Part shown: one piece after another, positions 11,174 to 22,364 of the stretch | Numbering within the stretch: the stretch's first letter is position 1 | How the letters are laid out: every line of letters begins with the position of its first letter | Assembly: GCA_036365455.1 (NCBI GenBank) | Contig: JAWQUS010000001.1 | Location: forward strand, 23,793,001-23,857,000 | Source: Macrosoma leucophasiata | Taxonomy: Eukaryota > Arthropoda > Insecta > Lepidoptera > Hedylidae | Length of the DNA: 64,000 bases | Direction: 5' to 3' | The notes under the pieces: generated by a model | Databases searched by the model: none | What the model saw: the letters and a program-made list of their open reading frames with translations, nothing else | Told to the model about the DNA's origin: nothing | Position numbers and translations under genes: made by a program

Positions 11174-12188
11174 TAAAAATAAATAAGTATCCGCAATTTA
11201 AAAAAAAAGCCACTATCGTAAACATTTTTGCTGCAGCAACATTCAACTTTTTAATTCAATTTTCCAAAAGAAATAGAATCATAATTTCAATATTTTTAAA
11301 TACATCTGTATTTTTTCTCCAATGTTGTAAGGTACACCGACACATATGATTTACCAGTTATGATGTTTTTAAGGGGAATGAAAAATGAATTTAAAATGTG
11401 GATCAAGCATAAGCACAATTCAAGCATGAGAAAATTATCAGATAACCATGTTATTTGCGAGACTCAAATAATCTAATTCAAACCTGAAAACAAACAATTA
11501 TCAAATCGCAAATCCTTCTAACTCAAATACAGTTAATCTTTAATTGCACGTAACTGAAGAGGACGTAGGTATATTTACAAAAGATGTAGGTATCGTAGGT
11601 ATTAACAATATCAACATTTGAGAAAGATTAGCGTTACAAGTGATAACTGAGCCAATGGGGAAAGATTTGCAATTGTCTTAGTGTATTCTTGTGATAAGGG
11701 TATGGTATAAATATAAGCTTATTTAGACATTAACATTTGTCTGTGACATCGCAACCGCATTAATTTAGAATTTCTGGCAAACCTCTTTGAATACTACTTA
11801 TACTCAACAGGAAACTTGATTATAATGAAATACTGATTTTATTTGCTCCACAGTTTATTTAACTTAAAATTTGAAAGTAAAGACAACGCTTTTATTCAAC
11901 GGTCACTATCACTATATCGACAAAATCTGCACTTATTGTGCAGATTTTTATCATCATCATTAACATAGCAAATTAAGCTTCTTCCAGTCTAAGTATACAC
12001 TAAGCAATTTCAACATCTTTCTTACTAATCTAATTCTTAGCAATATTATTTCTAAACGAGTCAAATTAAAAAAAAAACTATCAATCAAAACTCACCCGGC
12101 TCTCTGTTAAAGATACTATTGTTCATTAGATACTTTTAAAATAATTATAGACACCGTAGACAATTATTGGCAACATTTACCTATAAAT
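11174..12188. other. AT-rich gene-free stretch
   Basis: Nothing recognisable was found on either strand. Confidence 0.5.
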
Positions 12189-12268
12189 ACGCTCTACACT
12201 CTCTGCCTACCCCGTTAGGGACCTGGCGTTAAGATACATGAATACATACATACATACATACATACCTA
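12189..12268 (+). repeat. LINE 3' end (array family), fragment
   Basis: GCTCTACACTCTCTGCCTACCCCG..AGGGACCTGGCGTTAAGATACAT followed by a (CATA)n microsatellite matches the 3' end of the LINE fragment at 44927-45293. It is a 5'-truncated insertion. Confidence 0.7.
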
Positions 12269-13751
12269 TAAATAAAAAATAGAAAAGAATCAGTACGAGT
12301 TACTATACAGCAATCCATAGGCTAGCCACTCCAATGATAATTTAAACTTAAGTTTGATAATGCGTTAAAGTCATAAATCTGTTTACTGTGATGCCACGTT
12401 AAATTGCAGTATATTTTCTCGTTTTTATACGGATCATGGCTAATCAAATTTATCAGCTCCACACAATTTTAAAATTTTCGAAACATCTATTGTTCATTAT
12501 TTTAAGCGATACTAAACGCTTCTGTTTCTTACTAAGACCACTTCACAATATTGATACACGCGGCATATACAACGGTAAGACAGCCGGCCACAGAAACGTG
12601 TATCTCGTAATATGGTAAATATTAGGATCAATTCTTGCCTCAAACAAAGGGATTAACTCACTATTTGTTTTTTTTGTGGGACGTTCGGTTATAAAGCTCT
12701 TAACTGAATAGTCGTTTGTTATGACTTCGAAGATAAAGGGGTAAATAGATTTTGAGGGACGTATCTCAGTATTTAACTTATTCAGATAAGCGAATTATGT
12801 TTATATCTGCATACGATCCAGAATTAAGGATCTAGTTGGTCTAGAGATGTGTATCGAAGTATAATATTTATTTATTTATTATTAAGGGTCTATTGAGTGT
12901 ATCGATTTGCATAACTTAGTTAGTAGTCAGTTATGGATCCAGATTTCGTCTATTTTCTGCATTTCTATAAACATCTATAAAAAAACAATGTATTGGCATA
13001 ATAAATCAATCAAATATACGGAGTCATAATTATTTCCTTGTACTTTTACATTATCGACTATATTTACAAAAGATTTGAATAAGCAATAACATTAGCATCT
13101 TATAAAATACAAATTTATATTATCATAAAATATAACCCTACACTAAATGGTGTAAGTGGAATCGATAGAGAAAATAAAACAGAGATATTCTGAATAAAAT
13201 TCAAATTTAACTTGAATATAAGCAATAATACCTAGACAATGAGCACAATAGTGAACAACCTAACAGCCATTTCCTACCCGACTATCTTCATTTACATTAA
13301 AAACAAATTATATAACAAGTATAGCCAGGATAATCCGACAGAACAGAATATCAGCACAACACTAGTTCAAATAACCACACCACGATAACCGTTAACAAAG
13401 TCTATTAACTTAACAAAACACAACGTGATTAGGGATGCGACATCAATATATCGATAAACAAACGAGTTTATCGTGACCAGGCGGCGGGTTAAAAACGTAG
13501 AATCAGCGTAAAACAACGGAGGCTAAATAGGGGGGACTATCACAATATTTGCTGGAATCTCGTTAATTTAAGTATATCTCGCTTGCGGTTTTCAAAGTGT
13601 TTTTTACTTTAAAGTAGTCTTCATTACTGTTATTAAGTATACAATTTATACATTTTTTGAATAAAACATCCTTAGTAAATTATGTACATACCATTTTGTT
13701 GTTCAACATTTAGGTTTAAACACAAACACGACTCATAAAATATATGCGTTG
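12269..13751. other. AT-rich gene-free stretch
   Basis: No gene or named repeat. A TATCGATA motif lies near 13447. A 60-codon frame at 12436-12618 is not recognised. Confidence 0.45.
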
Positions 13752-13820
13752 CGTGGTAAACTATCACAGAGACGTAATAACAGGGGTGCTGTTATTACGT
13801 CTCTGTGATAGTTTACCACG
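13752..13820. repeat. Perfect hairpin, 32-bp arms
   Basis: The left arm 13752-13783 and right arm 13789-13820 are exact reverse complements around the 5-nt loop GGGTG. The right arm plus its flank (GTTATTACGTCTCTGTGATA then CACGGGGCCAT) matches the middle of family B, so the hairpin appears to be made of family B sequence. Confidence 0.9.
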
Positions 13821-14537
13821 GGGCCATGTTGACATAAATATTATTATAAGGAAATTATAACTCACTCATTTTCATAAATCTTAGTATGAGCAACAAATAA
13901 CTACGGTTAAAATATTTATTCAGTTACCTAATATTTTTACAGAATTCCAATTCAAAATGGCTTTATAATTCCTAGCCTAAATATAAATCAAATGATCATG
14001 AAATAATAAAATTCACGTTCGATTTATAATTATAATCGGCAACTAACAATATTTTGCAGTAAACAAAGCACTTTATTACTTTCCAAATAAAAACCTTACA
14101 AAATGATTGACAGAAGAAAAATACGCGCCATTGTACGTTCTAAAATACTAATAGAAAGTTTGAGCAGCACAGCACCGGCGCAGCGTCATACCGAGGACGT
14201 AGTGTAGTAAATTATAATGTTTTATGGTTTAATACTGCAGATAAGGCGGGTGGGGTAAGGCTGCTATTATTAACGGTGCGCGCCCGCGGGGTGGCGATTT
14301 TCCGACTTTTCATATCGATGAAACGTTGAAAACGTTTTGCGTTAATTTGCGCATCACTAATTATTATGGGAATATTTTTTTGTATGATGGGTCAAGTTTC
14401 TTAATATATTTTTGAATTAATTAAATGCTTTTTATGAAGAATTTCGTAATATTTTGTTACGTGATTATTCGATAATTTTGGTCAAAACCTTACGCCTTAC
14501 ACATAGAAAACCTACCACAAAAGTCTACTAGAAAACT
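13821..14537. other. Gene-free stretch
   Basis: It contains the PBX/MEIS-like 10-mer TGATTGACAG at 14104-14113, with TTTATTAC nearby, and a GC-rich patch at 14170-14300. No ORF is supported. Confidence 0.4.
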
Positions 14538-14987
14538 ATGTATGTATGTATGTTCACGCCAAATCCCTTACGCGGTAGGCAGAGAGTGTAGAGCACCAGG
14601 ATATCCCGGTCCTGACACAACTCCCGTGCTTCTTCTTCATTCATCGTTCTCTTTGTAGAAGCACACCGAATCCTAAGACTTTCGACCCACCCTCAAACAG
14701 TACTCCACCTCTTTTCCCAAGGTAGGTAAGTCCTGGTCTCCGTGGGCCTCTGCAACCATCATATTTCGCATTTTAAATGTGTTTAGTCATTCGCTCAATC
14801 GTTCTCATTCTTTCTACATACCCGAACCATCAGACCTTCTCCATTTTCATTTTCACACCGATACGAGTACTCTTCATGTACACAAAACCTCTTTCTAACA
14901 TCTTCATTACGAATGCGATCGGTGAGCGAAACTAACCATATGAACTGCATGCTGGTTTGTCATCCTCATTACATAATATGTATGTAT
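14538..14987 (-). repeat. LINE 3'-end tandem array, unit 1
   Basis: Read on the minus strand this is the decayed C-terminal coding end and 3' end of the LINE at 44927-45293 (TGGTTCGGGTATGTAGAAAGA .. CCGGGATATCCTGGTGCTC .. GCCTACCGCG), ending in a (CATA)n tail. A piece resembling the family A tail (CAAACCAGCATGCAGTTCAT on the minus strand) joins it to the next unit. Frames are broken. Confidence 0.8.
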
Positions 14988-15424
14988 GTGTCTTCACGCC
15001 AAGTCCCTTACGGGGTAGGCAGAGTGTGGAGCGCCAGATATCCCGGTCCTGACACAACTCCCGTGCTTCTTCTTCATTCATCGTTCTCTTTGTAGAAGCA
15101 CACCGAATCCTAAGACTTTCGACCCACCCTCAAACAGTACTCCACCTTTTTTCCCAAGGTAGGTCAGTCCTAGTCTCCTTGGGCCTCTGCAACCATCATA
15201 TTCCGCATTGTAAATGTGTTTAGTCATTCGCTCAATCGTTCTCATTCTTTCTACATACCCGAACCATCAGACCTTCTCCATTTTCATTTTCACACCGATA
15301 CGAGTACTCTTCATGTACACAAAACCTCTTTCTAACATCTTCATTACGAATGCGATCGGTGAGCGAAACTAACCATATGAACTGCATGCTGGTTCGTCAT
15401 CCTCATTACATAATATGTATGTAT
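14988..15424 (-). repeat. LINE 3'-end tandem array, unit 2
   Basis: It is nearly identical to unit 1. The TCTTCACGCC landmark at 14991 recurs at 15428, so the period is 437 bp. Identical short ORFs at 14913 and 15350 are by-products of this duplication. Confidence 0.85.
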
Positions 15425-15714
15425 GTGTCTTCACGCCAAGTCCCTTACGGGGTAGGCAGAGTGTGGAGCGCCAGATATCCCGGTCCTGACACAACTCCCG
15501 TGCTTCTTCTTCATTCATCGTTCTCTTTGTAGAAGCACACCGAATCCTAAGAGTTTCGACCCACCCTCAAACAGTACTCCACCTCTTTTCCCAAGGTGGG
15601 TCAGTCCTGGTCTCCTTGGGCCTCTGCAACCATCATATTTCGCATTGTAAATGTGTTTAGTCATTCGTTTAGTTAGCCACCCTCATTACGAGTACATAAT
15701 ATATTATGTATGTA
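15425..15714 (-). repeat. LINE 3'-end tandem array, unit 3 (truncated)
   Basis: It keeps the 3' part of the unit and then diverges after ATGTGTTTAGTCATTCG into a short AT-rich junction. It lies next to the tRNA-SINE insertion. Confidence 0.75.
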
Positions 15715-16044
15715 TTTATCTTTACGCCTCTTGAACTGCCTCGGTAGCCTAGTGGTAGCAGGCCACTACTACTACGCTGAGGTCCTGGGTTCTATCCTGG
15801 GTCTCTGGGTGTAGTCCTTTTTCTCTGATTCTTTTGGGATTTTACTATTTTCTGGAAATTTCCCAGTACCTCGAAGTTTGGTAATGTGCCCGGCGATGTC
15901 AAAAGGCTCGCCATCTGTTACGTGTGCCAAAACGTAACCGGCGAATCGTGGGTGTCTGCATGTATGCCTTAATGCATGCATTTACCTCTGCCTACCCCTT
16001 CGGGGATTACAGGCGTGAAGTTACGTTACGTTTATCTTTACGCC
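15715..16044 (+). mobile_element. tRNA-derived SINE (family S) with 14-bp TSD
   Basis: The SINE body (15729-16030) is flanked by TTTATCTTTACGCC at 15715-15728 and 16031-16044. The head CTCGGTAGCCTAGTGGTAGC carries a box-A-like motif and CCTGGGTTCTATCCTGGG a decayed box B. The body includes CATTTACCTCTGCCTACCCC and ends in (TTACG)n. The last ~40 bp (GCCTACCCCTTCGGGGATTA) resembles the LINE 3' end of the surrounding array, as expected if that LINE mobilises the SINE. A second copy lies at 28227-28520. Confidence 0.85.
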
Positions 16045-16185
16045 AAGTCCTTTATGGGGTAGGCAGAGTGTGGAGCGCCAGATATCCCGATCCTGACACA
16101 CCTCCTGTGCTTCTTCCACATTTATCGTTCTTTTTGTACATCCACACCGATTCCTAAGTCTTCCCAAGATTTCCTATTACCATTA
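16045..16185 (-). repeat. LINE 3'-end array, fourth partial piece
   Basis: CAAGTCCTTTATGGGGTAGGCAGAGTGTGGAGCGCC continues the antisense LINE sequence on the far side of the SINE. The SINE therefore inserted into an existing array unit. Confidence 0.7.
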
Positions 16186-16689
16186 CTGAATAAAATTCTC
16201 GTGAAAACCAATGTTGCCGCTTCCTCAATTTTTAAACGTTAGTGATGTCCGTTAAATGTTTTTTCTTTTTTATCAGAAACGTCTCTTCTATTAAAATAAA
16301 AACATTTCTATCGTACGAAATAGGCTCTATACAACACTTATCGTGCACACTGCCGTCTGTTCCGCCCCTAGAATATGATTTTTAACGAGCCAGCCCCAAG
16401 TATGTAATTGTGTTCGAATGCGTTTCATAATTATTATTTATGTGCGGGTGGGCATAGGGTGGGGGTGAGAAATTATTTTTTATTGTTTCCATCTCAGCTT
16501 GCTCGTAATTATGGTGGGGATGGGTTTATTAGACATACGCTCTAAGGCAGACTGAGAGACTGTAATAGTCTGGTATTTTTGAGTATTGTGTTGTAGTGAT
16601 AGGTACAGTAATGCATCTGATACTTCGTTTGCATTATAATAATATTGTTTACATATATTCAGATGCAAATTATATTGATTAATTAAGTT
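16186..16689. other. Gene-free stretch
   Basis: No gene. A short G-rich patch lies at 16443-16470 (GTGCGGGTGGGCATAGGGTG). Nothing else is seen. Confidence 0.45.
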
Positions 16690-16840
16690 GTTGTTTTATA
16701 TTATTTCGCATTAACACATGCTTGTGAAATATATTTTATTTACTGACTGAAGTCCTGCCCGATTTGTCAAATCTTTCCTTCACATCTATTGCATTGCTTT
16801 ATGGTAGCAGCAGCGCCATCTATAACCAACTATGCTTCAG
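16690..16840 (-). repeat. Family T unit, antisense, internally deleted
   Basis: 16690-16742 is the reverse complement of about 16942-16995, and 16754-16833 of about 17064-17145. Between them only CTGAAGTC, the reverse complement of the tRNA-like 5' end, survives. This is therefore an antisense family T unit that lost its tRNA body and lies head to head with the sense unit that follows. Confidence 0.75.
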
Positions 16841-17147
16841 GACTTCAGTAGCTCAATTGGATGAGCGGCTGGACTACATTCCCAGTAGGCCGCGAGTTCG
16901 AGGCTCGCCTGAAGTCAAATTTTTCTTTCCGTTTTTCTTTAAAAATAAAATATATTTCACAAGCATGTGCTAATGCGAAATAATATAAAACAATTATTAA
17001 GGGTAAAAGCGACTTCTTTACGATATTCAATAAACTGAAAAGTCTATTATATCGGTTGCCTAACTAGCATAGTTGGTAATAGATGGCGCTGCTGCTACCA
17101 TAAAGCAATGCAATAGATGTGAAGGAAAGATTTGACAAATCGGGCAG
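16841..17147 (+). repeat. Family T unit: tRNA-like sequence plus ~230-bp spacer
   Basis: 16841-16916 folds as a tRNA-like sequence: acceptor ACTTCAG/CTGAAGT, D arm GCTC..GAGC (one base off in this copy), box A TAGCTCAATTGG and box B GAGTTCGAGGCTC. The anticodon region CTGGACTACATTCCCAG has a mismatch and no clear identity. The spacer 16917-17147 has three blocks: TTTCACAAGCATGTG.., AAGGGTAAAAGCGACTTC.., and ATAGATGGCGCTGCTGCTACC.. up to the next tRNA-like copy. The period to the next tRNA-like copy is 307 bp. Confidence 0.75.
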
Positions 17148-17272
17148 GATTTCAGTAGCTCAATTGGAAGAGCGGCTGGACTAGATTCCCAGTAGGCCGC
17201 GAGTTCGAGTCTCGCCTGAAGTCAAATTTTTCTTTCCATTTTTCTTTAAAAATAAAATAATTAAGTTGTTGT
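17148..17272 (+). repeat. Family T, second tRNA-like copy and partial spacer
   Basis: The tRNA-like part 17148-17223 has one change in the acceptor (GATTTCAG) but an intact T arm GCGAG/CTCGC and box B GAGTTCGAGTCTC. The downstream AAATTTTTCTTTCC block is kept before homology ends near 17272. Confidence 0.75.
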
Positions 17273-17480
17273 TTATTTTGGCAACTTACCCAAAAATACA
17301 CGTGTTTTGGATCGGAATTCTGTTTTAAATAATATACAACATGTAACAGGAATAATGCACCCTCTTAAACCCCTCAATTAGGAAATCGAGCTATCATAAT
17401 ACTCGTACATGAATAATACATGAATATTTAATTTAAGAATCTTTTTATTTAAGAAACAAGTGGTCCTTATTATTATTTTT

Positions 17481-17764
17481 TTTTTATGTAATTGAAGTGG
17501 TAAACAAGCATGCAGTTCACATTGATGTTAAGTGAAGACTGCAGCCTATAGACACCCACACAAAGACCAAGGTCAAAATGCAAATGCGTTACCACTCCTG
17601 AGGCCTAAGGTGTTATGCCTCTGTGCCGGAAATTACAGGGCCGTACATTACCACCTGACCGGAACACGATAGTGCTGAACACTACCATTTAGCGGCAAGT
17701 AAATCAGGTAATGCGGTGGTGCCTACGCCCGCGAGCTCCGTCATTGGAGCTCTACCACCAGTAA
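17481..17764 (-). repeat. Family A retroposon, full length, antisense
   Basis: It runs from the tail (TTTTTATGTAATTGAAGTGG..AACAAGCATGCAGTTCACAT) to the head (GAGCTCCGTCATTGGAGCTC then TACCACCAGT). It is one of the best-preserved copies. Confidence 0.9.
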
Positions 17765-19404
17765 ATAATTTAATAATTAATTTGTACGAACAGTATGCAC
17801 ACCCTATGCATTTTATTACCTCTACTTACGACCGTACATAAAACTCAAACCAACACACACACGTACACTGTCGCAATGTGATGTAGAGTAACCTGCGTAC
17901 CCCTATTTGACACTCGCTTGTAATAAGATTCATTTTCACTATTTTATTTCTTAAATTATTATTAATAATTAAATGCACGCCTCAAAGAGTTCTAGTAAAC
18001 TTGTTGAGACTAGTAAAAAATATTGCCGATGCCGCCCTGGTGGGCTTCAGTAGCTTAGTAAAGTGATCTTTTGAACTCAGCTATCCCACACTTTCCTTCA
18101 GCAACCAATCCATTAAGCAATATAAATAAGCCCACAGTTAAAGCTCACTTTTAAAAAAATATTTTTGCTTACTTCTCAAGCTAAGGGACTTGATATTTTC
18201 AACATTAACTTTAGCAAGATGAGATAGTGCGAAAAAAAAAGTTGTCAAAAACAAACAGCCCTAAAAACGCATTAAAAAGTCCGTACATTCAACGACACAA
18301 GTGTTACAAAAATATTTAATTTAAAAGCAGCAAGGTTGGAGTGCAGTGATTGAAGCAACACCGCAAAAACGTCAGCCAACAGTACGCGGCCAAACCGCGC
18401 GATATTTCACTACGGCCTGGATTTACGATTTCATTATCGACCACCGCCGGTTACGTTTTTTAGCTTTATCTTTATTATCTTCAGCCTTGTTTGGTTTGGA
18501 AGCCATTCCAGATTATTTAATCCAAACTGCAACAGAAGAATGTTCAAACTCGATCAAAATGAAAAAATAGTATGTTTATTTATATGTTTAATCATGCAAA
18601 ATTCATTGCGTTCATATTTATGGATGAAAGCAAAGACAGTGTGTATTTCAATTGAAATTACAAAAAGTTATGAATATTTTTCCACGTGGTTTTCTTTCAA
18701 ATTATATATTTTAAAGACTCATTTTCATGCAGGGGGTAAGGCAGAAAATATTATGACATGACACACATTCCATGAAATGACACATTCCATGTGTGTCACT
18801 TCTTCCATTTGGCCCACACAAGCCCTTTAGATTCAACGTGACTTATTATTTTTAGTAGTTTTTTTTTAAAGGAAATAACATAAACAAAATATTGTATCAA
18901 CTAAGATCCAATATAAAGACTGTACCGGCAATTATAATTTTAATCAAAGTAATAATTAAAATATAAAACACACCACAGATATCTCATAATGTTTTCACAT
19001 CACCGCATATCAATCAGGTACGCCCCTGTGATAAGAATGCCAATGTAGGATTTTATTCTAAAATACGTTTTGTAATTGAGCGTACATTTTACAACGCAGA
19101 GAAATGGTTTCGTTATACCATCATATTTTTTCTGTATAAATATATTTTTTACTTAATCTATATAAAGATGGCACAGAAAGGCGGACTTAATGCCACTAGG
19201 CAATTTTTCCCAGTCAATCTTTGTGTTGTGATGTGTTCTAACTAAATTATTTCTAATGGATTTATCTCGTGAATAAAGAGTCTTAGACTAAAATAATTGT
19301 TACTTTTGAACAAAACGTTAGAAATCATTTACAGAGCAAAAATAATTTTGGAGCTTAACATGTGCAGCATAAAGCAATGAGACGTTAAATTATTCATTTA
19401 CTAA
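17765..19404. other. Gene-free stretch
   Basis: GGGCTTCAGTAGCTTAGTAAAG near 18051 is a degenerate tRNA-like scrap. Open frames at 18346-18570 and 18540-18761 have no recognised domain. A nested short repeat of TGACACA/CATTCCATG sits at 18757-18800. Confidence 0.4.
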
Positions 19405-19490
19405 GGTGTGTCAGGACCGGGATATCTGGCGCTCCACATTCTCTGTCTACCCCGTAAGGGACTTGCCGTGAAGATACATACACACATACA
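19405..19490 (+). repeat. LINE 3' end (array family), fragment
   Basis: GTGTCAGGACCGGGATATCTGGCGC.., then CTACCCCGTAAGGGACTTGCCGTGAAGATACATAC with a CACATACA tail, matches the 3' end at 45200-45293 in sense orientation. Confidence 0.75.
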
Positions 19491-20379
19491 GTTACTAACA
19501 AATTAGGTATTATATATAAAATTCCCAACTCGTCGCCCAATGTTATGCTGAAAGATATCATACAAAAGTGTGAAAACTACAAACAGGCAAATCAAAAAGT
19601 GATCTTGGCGCTTCAAAAAAAGAGGGAAGTGTCGAAAATTTAATCCTGCAGTAACACCCGAAAAACGAACGCGGTAGATTTATAAACTCGACGGACACTA
19701 ACACACTTTCACATGTCAATGGCGCTGCGTAAAAGCCTAAAAAGTTGCAAAAAAAAACGTTAAAAAATCACCACAACAGCCGCGTACATGCATCTTTTTC
19801 ACTCGGCTGACAAATGGTAGCGAAACGCGGGATGAGTTGAATGAAAAATCATTCACAAATTCTGACGGCACTCGCTTAGCCGGCCCGGTCCGGCCACTTT
19901 TTAACCGGGCGCCATCAATAAAAAGCCGAAAAGCCGGCCGAAAAAACGGATGACGTCACTAGGTTCGCACCGACGCCGGTGAGCGAATAAATCAAGGGTT
20001 GGGCTAGCGTGGAGTCGGCTCTGGCCGAATCGTGGCGTTTTATGGCCTTTTGATTTACACTGCCACTATTGCCTGTTTTAATGCGTCCGATAAACCCGTG
20101 TTGCGGATGGTAAATAAAACGCAAAAATCGCTCAATGAAACTCCTCTGCGGATTTGGAAACGGTGGGTGTTTTGGTTGTGATGTAAACTGACTTTAAATG
20201 TCACGTGCGCGGACAAATTTTATTGCGTTTGTTCTGGTTTACATATTTTTGTTTTCTTTGAAATATTGCTGCGAGTGAACGAATTGGAGAGACGAGTAAT
20301 GTGTTACGGCGTTCACTCGTTTGTCTGAAATGGGACGTTGTAGACCAGTTAGCTACGTGTTAGCTTTGCGTTTTATACC
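19491..20379. other. Gene-free stretch with a GC-rich island
   Basis: 19860-20140 is clearly GC-richer (GGCCCGGTCCGGCC, GGGCGCCATCAATAAAAAGCC, AAAAGCCGGCCG) and contains TGACGTCA (19951), TTTTATGGCC and TGATTTAC. No ORF is supported. It may be a cis-regulatory or promoter-proximal island. Confidence 0.35.
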
Positions 20380-20731
20380 GTCTCAACAATGGCGAGTGCT
20401 TTGTCGAACTGTTCGACATGGTGCCGCCGTCTCTTTTCCTTCACCGTACTGTCCGCCGAAGAGAGAAGTTCCACCCTCACCGACTGGACACCAGGCAATG
20501 TACAACGGTGCGGTTCTCACGTTCGTTTTTGCCCAGAACGTGTAAATTGTGGAATGAGCTTCTACCCTCGGTGCTACAATATGGGGTTCTTCAAAAATGG
20601 CGTCAAAAGAGTCCTTTAGGGCTGGCAGCGCGTTGGTGACGCCCCTGGTGTTGCAAATGTTCATAGGCAACGGTGACTACTATCCATCAGGTGGCCCGTC
20701 TGCTTGTCTGTCAATCCTTTGACATAAAAAA
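20380..20731 (+). pseudogene. Non-LTR retrotransposon 3' end: RT C-terminus and 3' UTR, frameshifted
   Basis: The frame at 20418-20639 gives FSRSFLPRTCKLWNELLPS. A neighbouring frame (20389-20619) then continues as GFFKNGVKRVL. Together these resemble the C-terminal end of a LINE reverse-transcriptase ORF (CR1/L2- or Jockey-like; clade not settled), broken by a frameshift near 20560. The 3' UTR includes GGCAACGGTGACTACTATCC and ends in CATAAAAAAAAG. It is 5'-truncated and inactive. A related 3' end lies at 30535-30675. Confidence 0.65.
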
Positions 20732-21039
20732 AAGTAAAAAAGCTGTTTAACGTCACAATTCTTACGCTTATTTCAATAATGATGACACCGGAAGGCGGTG
20801 CTCTTCGGAACCGGCTTTAAAAGGCTTGTGTAGCAACGCTCAAAAACAAAATCATTAAAAATCCATTAAAGCTCTTTCGTTAAAATACCCACTTACCATT
20901 ACATCCGTTGTTTACATGGTATTTAATTCCCAGATAAGTTTAATCAACTGGTATTGTGCTCTTCATCAATACGTTTTGCAATATCAAAAAACACATAGGT
21001 AATTAACTAAAAAAATATTTTGTTTGCATCGTGCTAAGC
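20732..21039. other. Gene-free stretch
   Basis: AT-rich; nothing recognisable. Confidence 0.5.
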
Positions 21040-21172
21040 CTTGCAGTTCACATGGATATTAATAAGTGATGACTTCATGCAATCTGTAGACATCTACACA
21101 AAAACCAGAGGTCAAAATGCAGATGCATCGCCACCCCTGATATCTTTGTTGAAAATTCTATGTGATAATAAT
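21040..21172 (-). repeat. Family B retroposon, 3' half, antisense
   Basis: CCTTGCAGTTCACATGGATATTAA.. through AAAACCAGAGGTCAAAATGC to TTCTATGTGATAATAAT. Diverged and truncated. Confidence 0.65.
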
Positions 21173-21554
21173 TTTTACTCGTGTCTCGGTGTAAAGTGAA
21201 TGTAGCTTTTTTAATCAAAAGAATCTCAGTTTCTTCCACTAGAAATCGCAAAAGTATTAGTTGTATTCTAAACTTATGTATAGTACACATATGTTCACAA
21301 TCGTGAAGATATTCGTAAAACAAAATTTAAACCAAAGCCTCTAAAACAGAGGTTCCCAAAATATTTTCCTTGTAGACCCCTTTTCAATTTTTTTCTGGGT
21401 TCGGTGGACTCCCTTGCTAACATTTATATCACTTTCCCATATATCCCATTTTTATTTACGCATATACGTCGACCCCCATAGACCCCAGGGGGTCTATATG
21501 GACCACTTTGGGAATCACTGCTCTAAAAGCTTATATCATTAAGAGAAAAAGCCT

Positions 21555-21660
21555 CTAAGAACTGTTTCCCATTTCGCCAACCGTACGACGTTGATGGACA
21601 TGAGCGGCATGGACGCATCAACGCCGATCATCTGGTATCTTGCCGCCCCCATAAATATTA
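21555..21660 (+). repeat. Local duplication, copy 1
   Basis: TTCGCCAACCGTACGACGTTGA.GGACA.., CGCATCAACGCCGATCATCTGGT.TC and GCCGCC match 22065-22150 in the same order and orientation. Family A (21684-21968) sits between the copies. Confidence 0.65.
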
Positions 21661-21683
21661 TATTCCGATAATACCAGTAATAC

Positions 21684-21968
21684 TGTTGGTAGAGCTCCAG
21701 TGACGGTGCTCGCGGGCGTAGATACAACCGCATTACCTAATATACTTGCCGCTAAATGGTAGTGTTCAGCACTATCGTGTTCCGGTCAGGTGGTAATGTA
21801 CGGCCCTGTAATTTCCGGCACAGAGGCATAACACCTAATGCCTCGGGAGTGGCAGCGCATCTACATTTTTACCTCTGGTCATTGTGTGGGTGTCTTTAGG
21901 CTGCAGTCATCACTTAACATCAATGTGAACTGTACGCTTGTTTGCCACTTTTATTACATAAAAAAAAA
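21684..21968 (+). repeat. Family A retroposon, full length
   Basis: The head GTTGGTAGAGCTCCAGTGACGG runs to the tail GTTTGCCACTTTTATTACATAAAAAAAA. The 159-codon ORF at 21838-22317 runs through it and is not a gene. Confidence 0.9.
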
Positions 21969-22064
21969 CATGGCTCCTGAGTTAACTCACATTACTACAA
22001 TGCACTCGTGTAACTCCTGGGCATGTCGCTTTTTGTTTATAAAAATTATAAGTAAAAAACAAAG

Positions 22065-22150
22065 AATTGTTTCTCTCTTCGCCAACCGTCCGACGTTGAC
22101 GGACACGGGCGCATCAAGCCCGATCAACTGGTGTCCCGCCGCCTCACCCA
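22065..22150 (+). repeat. Local duplication, copy 2
   Basis: CTTCGCCAACCGTCCGACGTTGACGGACA followed by GCATCAAGCCCGATCAACTGGTGTCCCGCCGCC matches 21555-21660. Its function is unknown. Confidence 0.65.
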
Positions 22151-22364
22151 TTCACTCAACCATTCATTCACTCGACGGTTCGAGGGCTCGCGTTTCCTTT
22201 TTTCGAAAACCTGCGTTACGGGAATGTTATTGCCTACCGCGGCGTTTTTACGCGATATTGAATGTCAACGCCATCTTGAAACGAATGAACAGAAATTGTA
22301 GTCGATATTTATTTTGAATACCTATGCCTAAGTTTATGAAAGAACATGATAATTCATAGCCACA

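Noticed and set aside
14913..15532. Two identical 60-codon frames (14913-15095 and 15350-15532)
   Set aside because: They are by-products of the 437-bp tandem LINE array, in antisense to the original LINE.
18346..18761. Two overlapping frames of 73-74 codons
   Set aside because: No domain, repeat match or codon signal that would separate them from chance.
21838..22317. 159-codon open frame on the plus strand
   Set aside because: It runs through the 3' half of a family A retroposon and the local duplication. Its first part recurs in every A copy.
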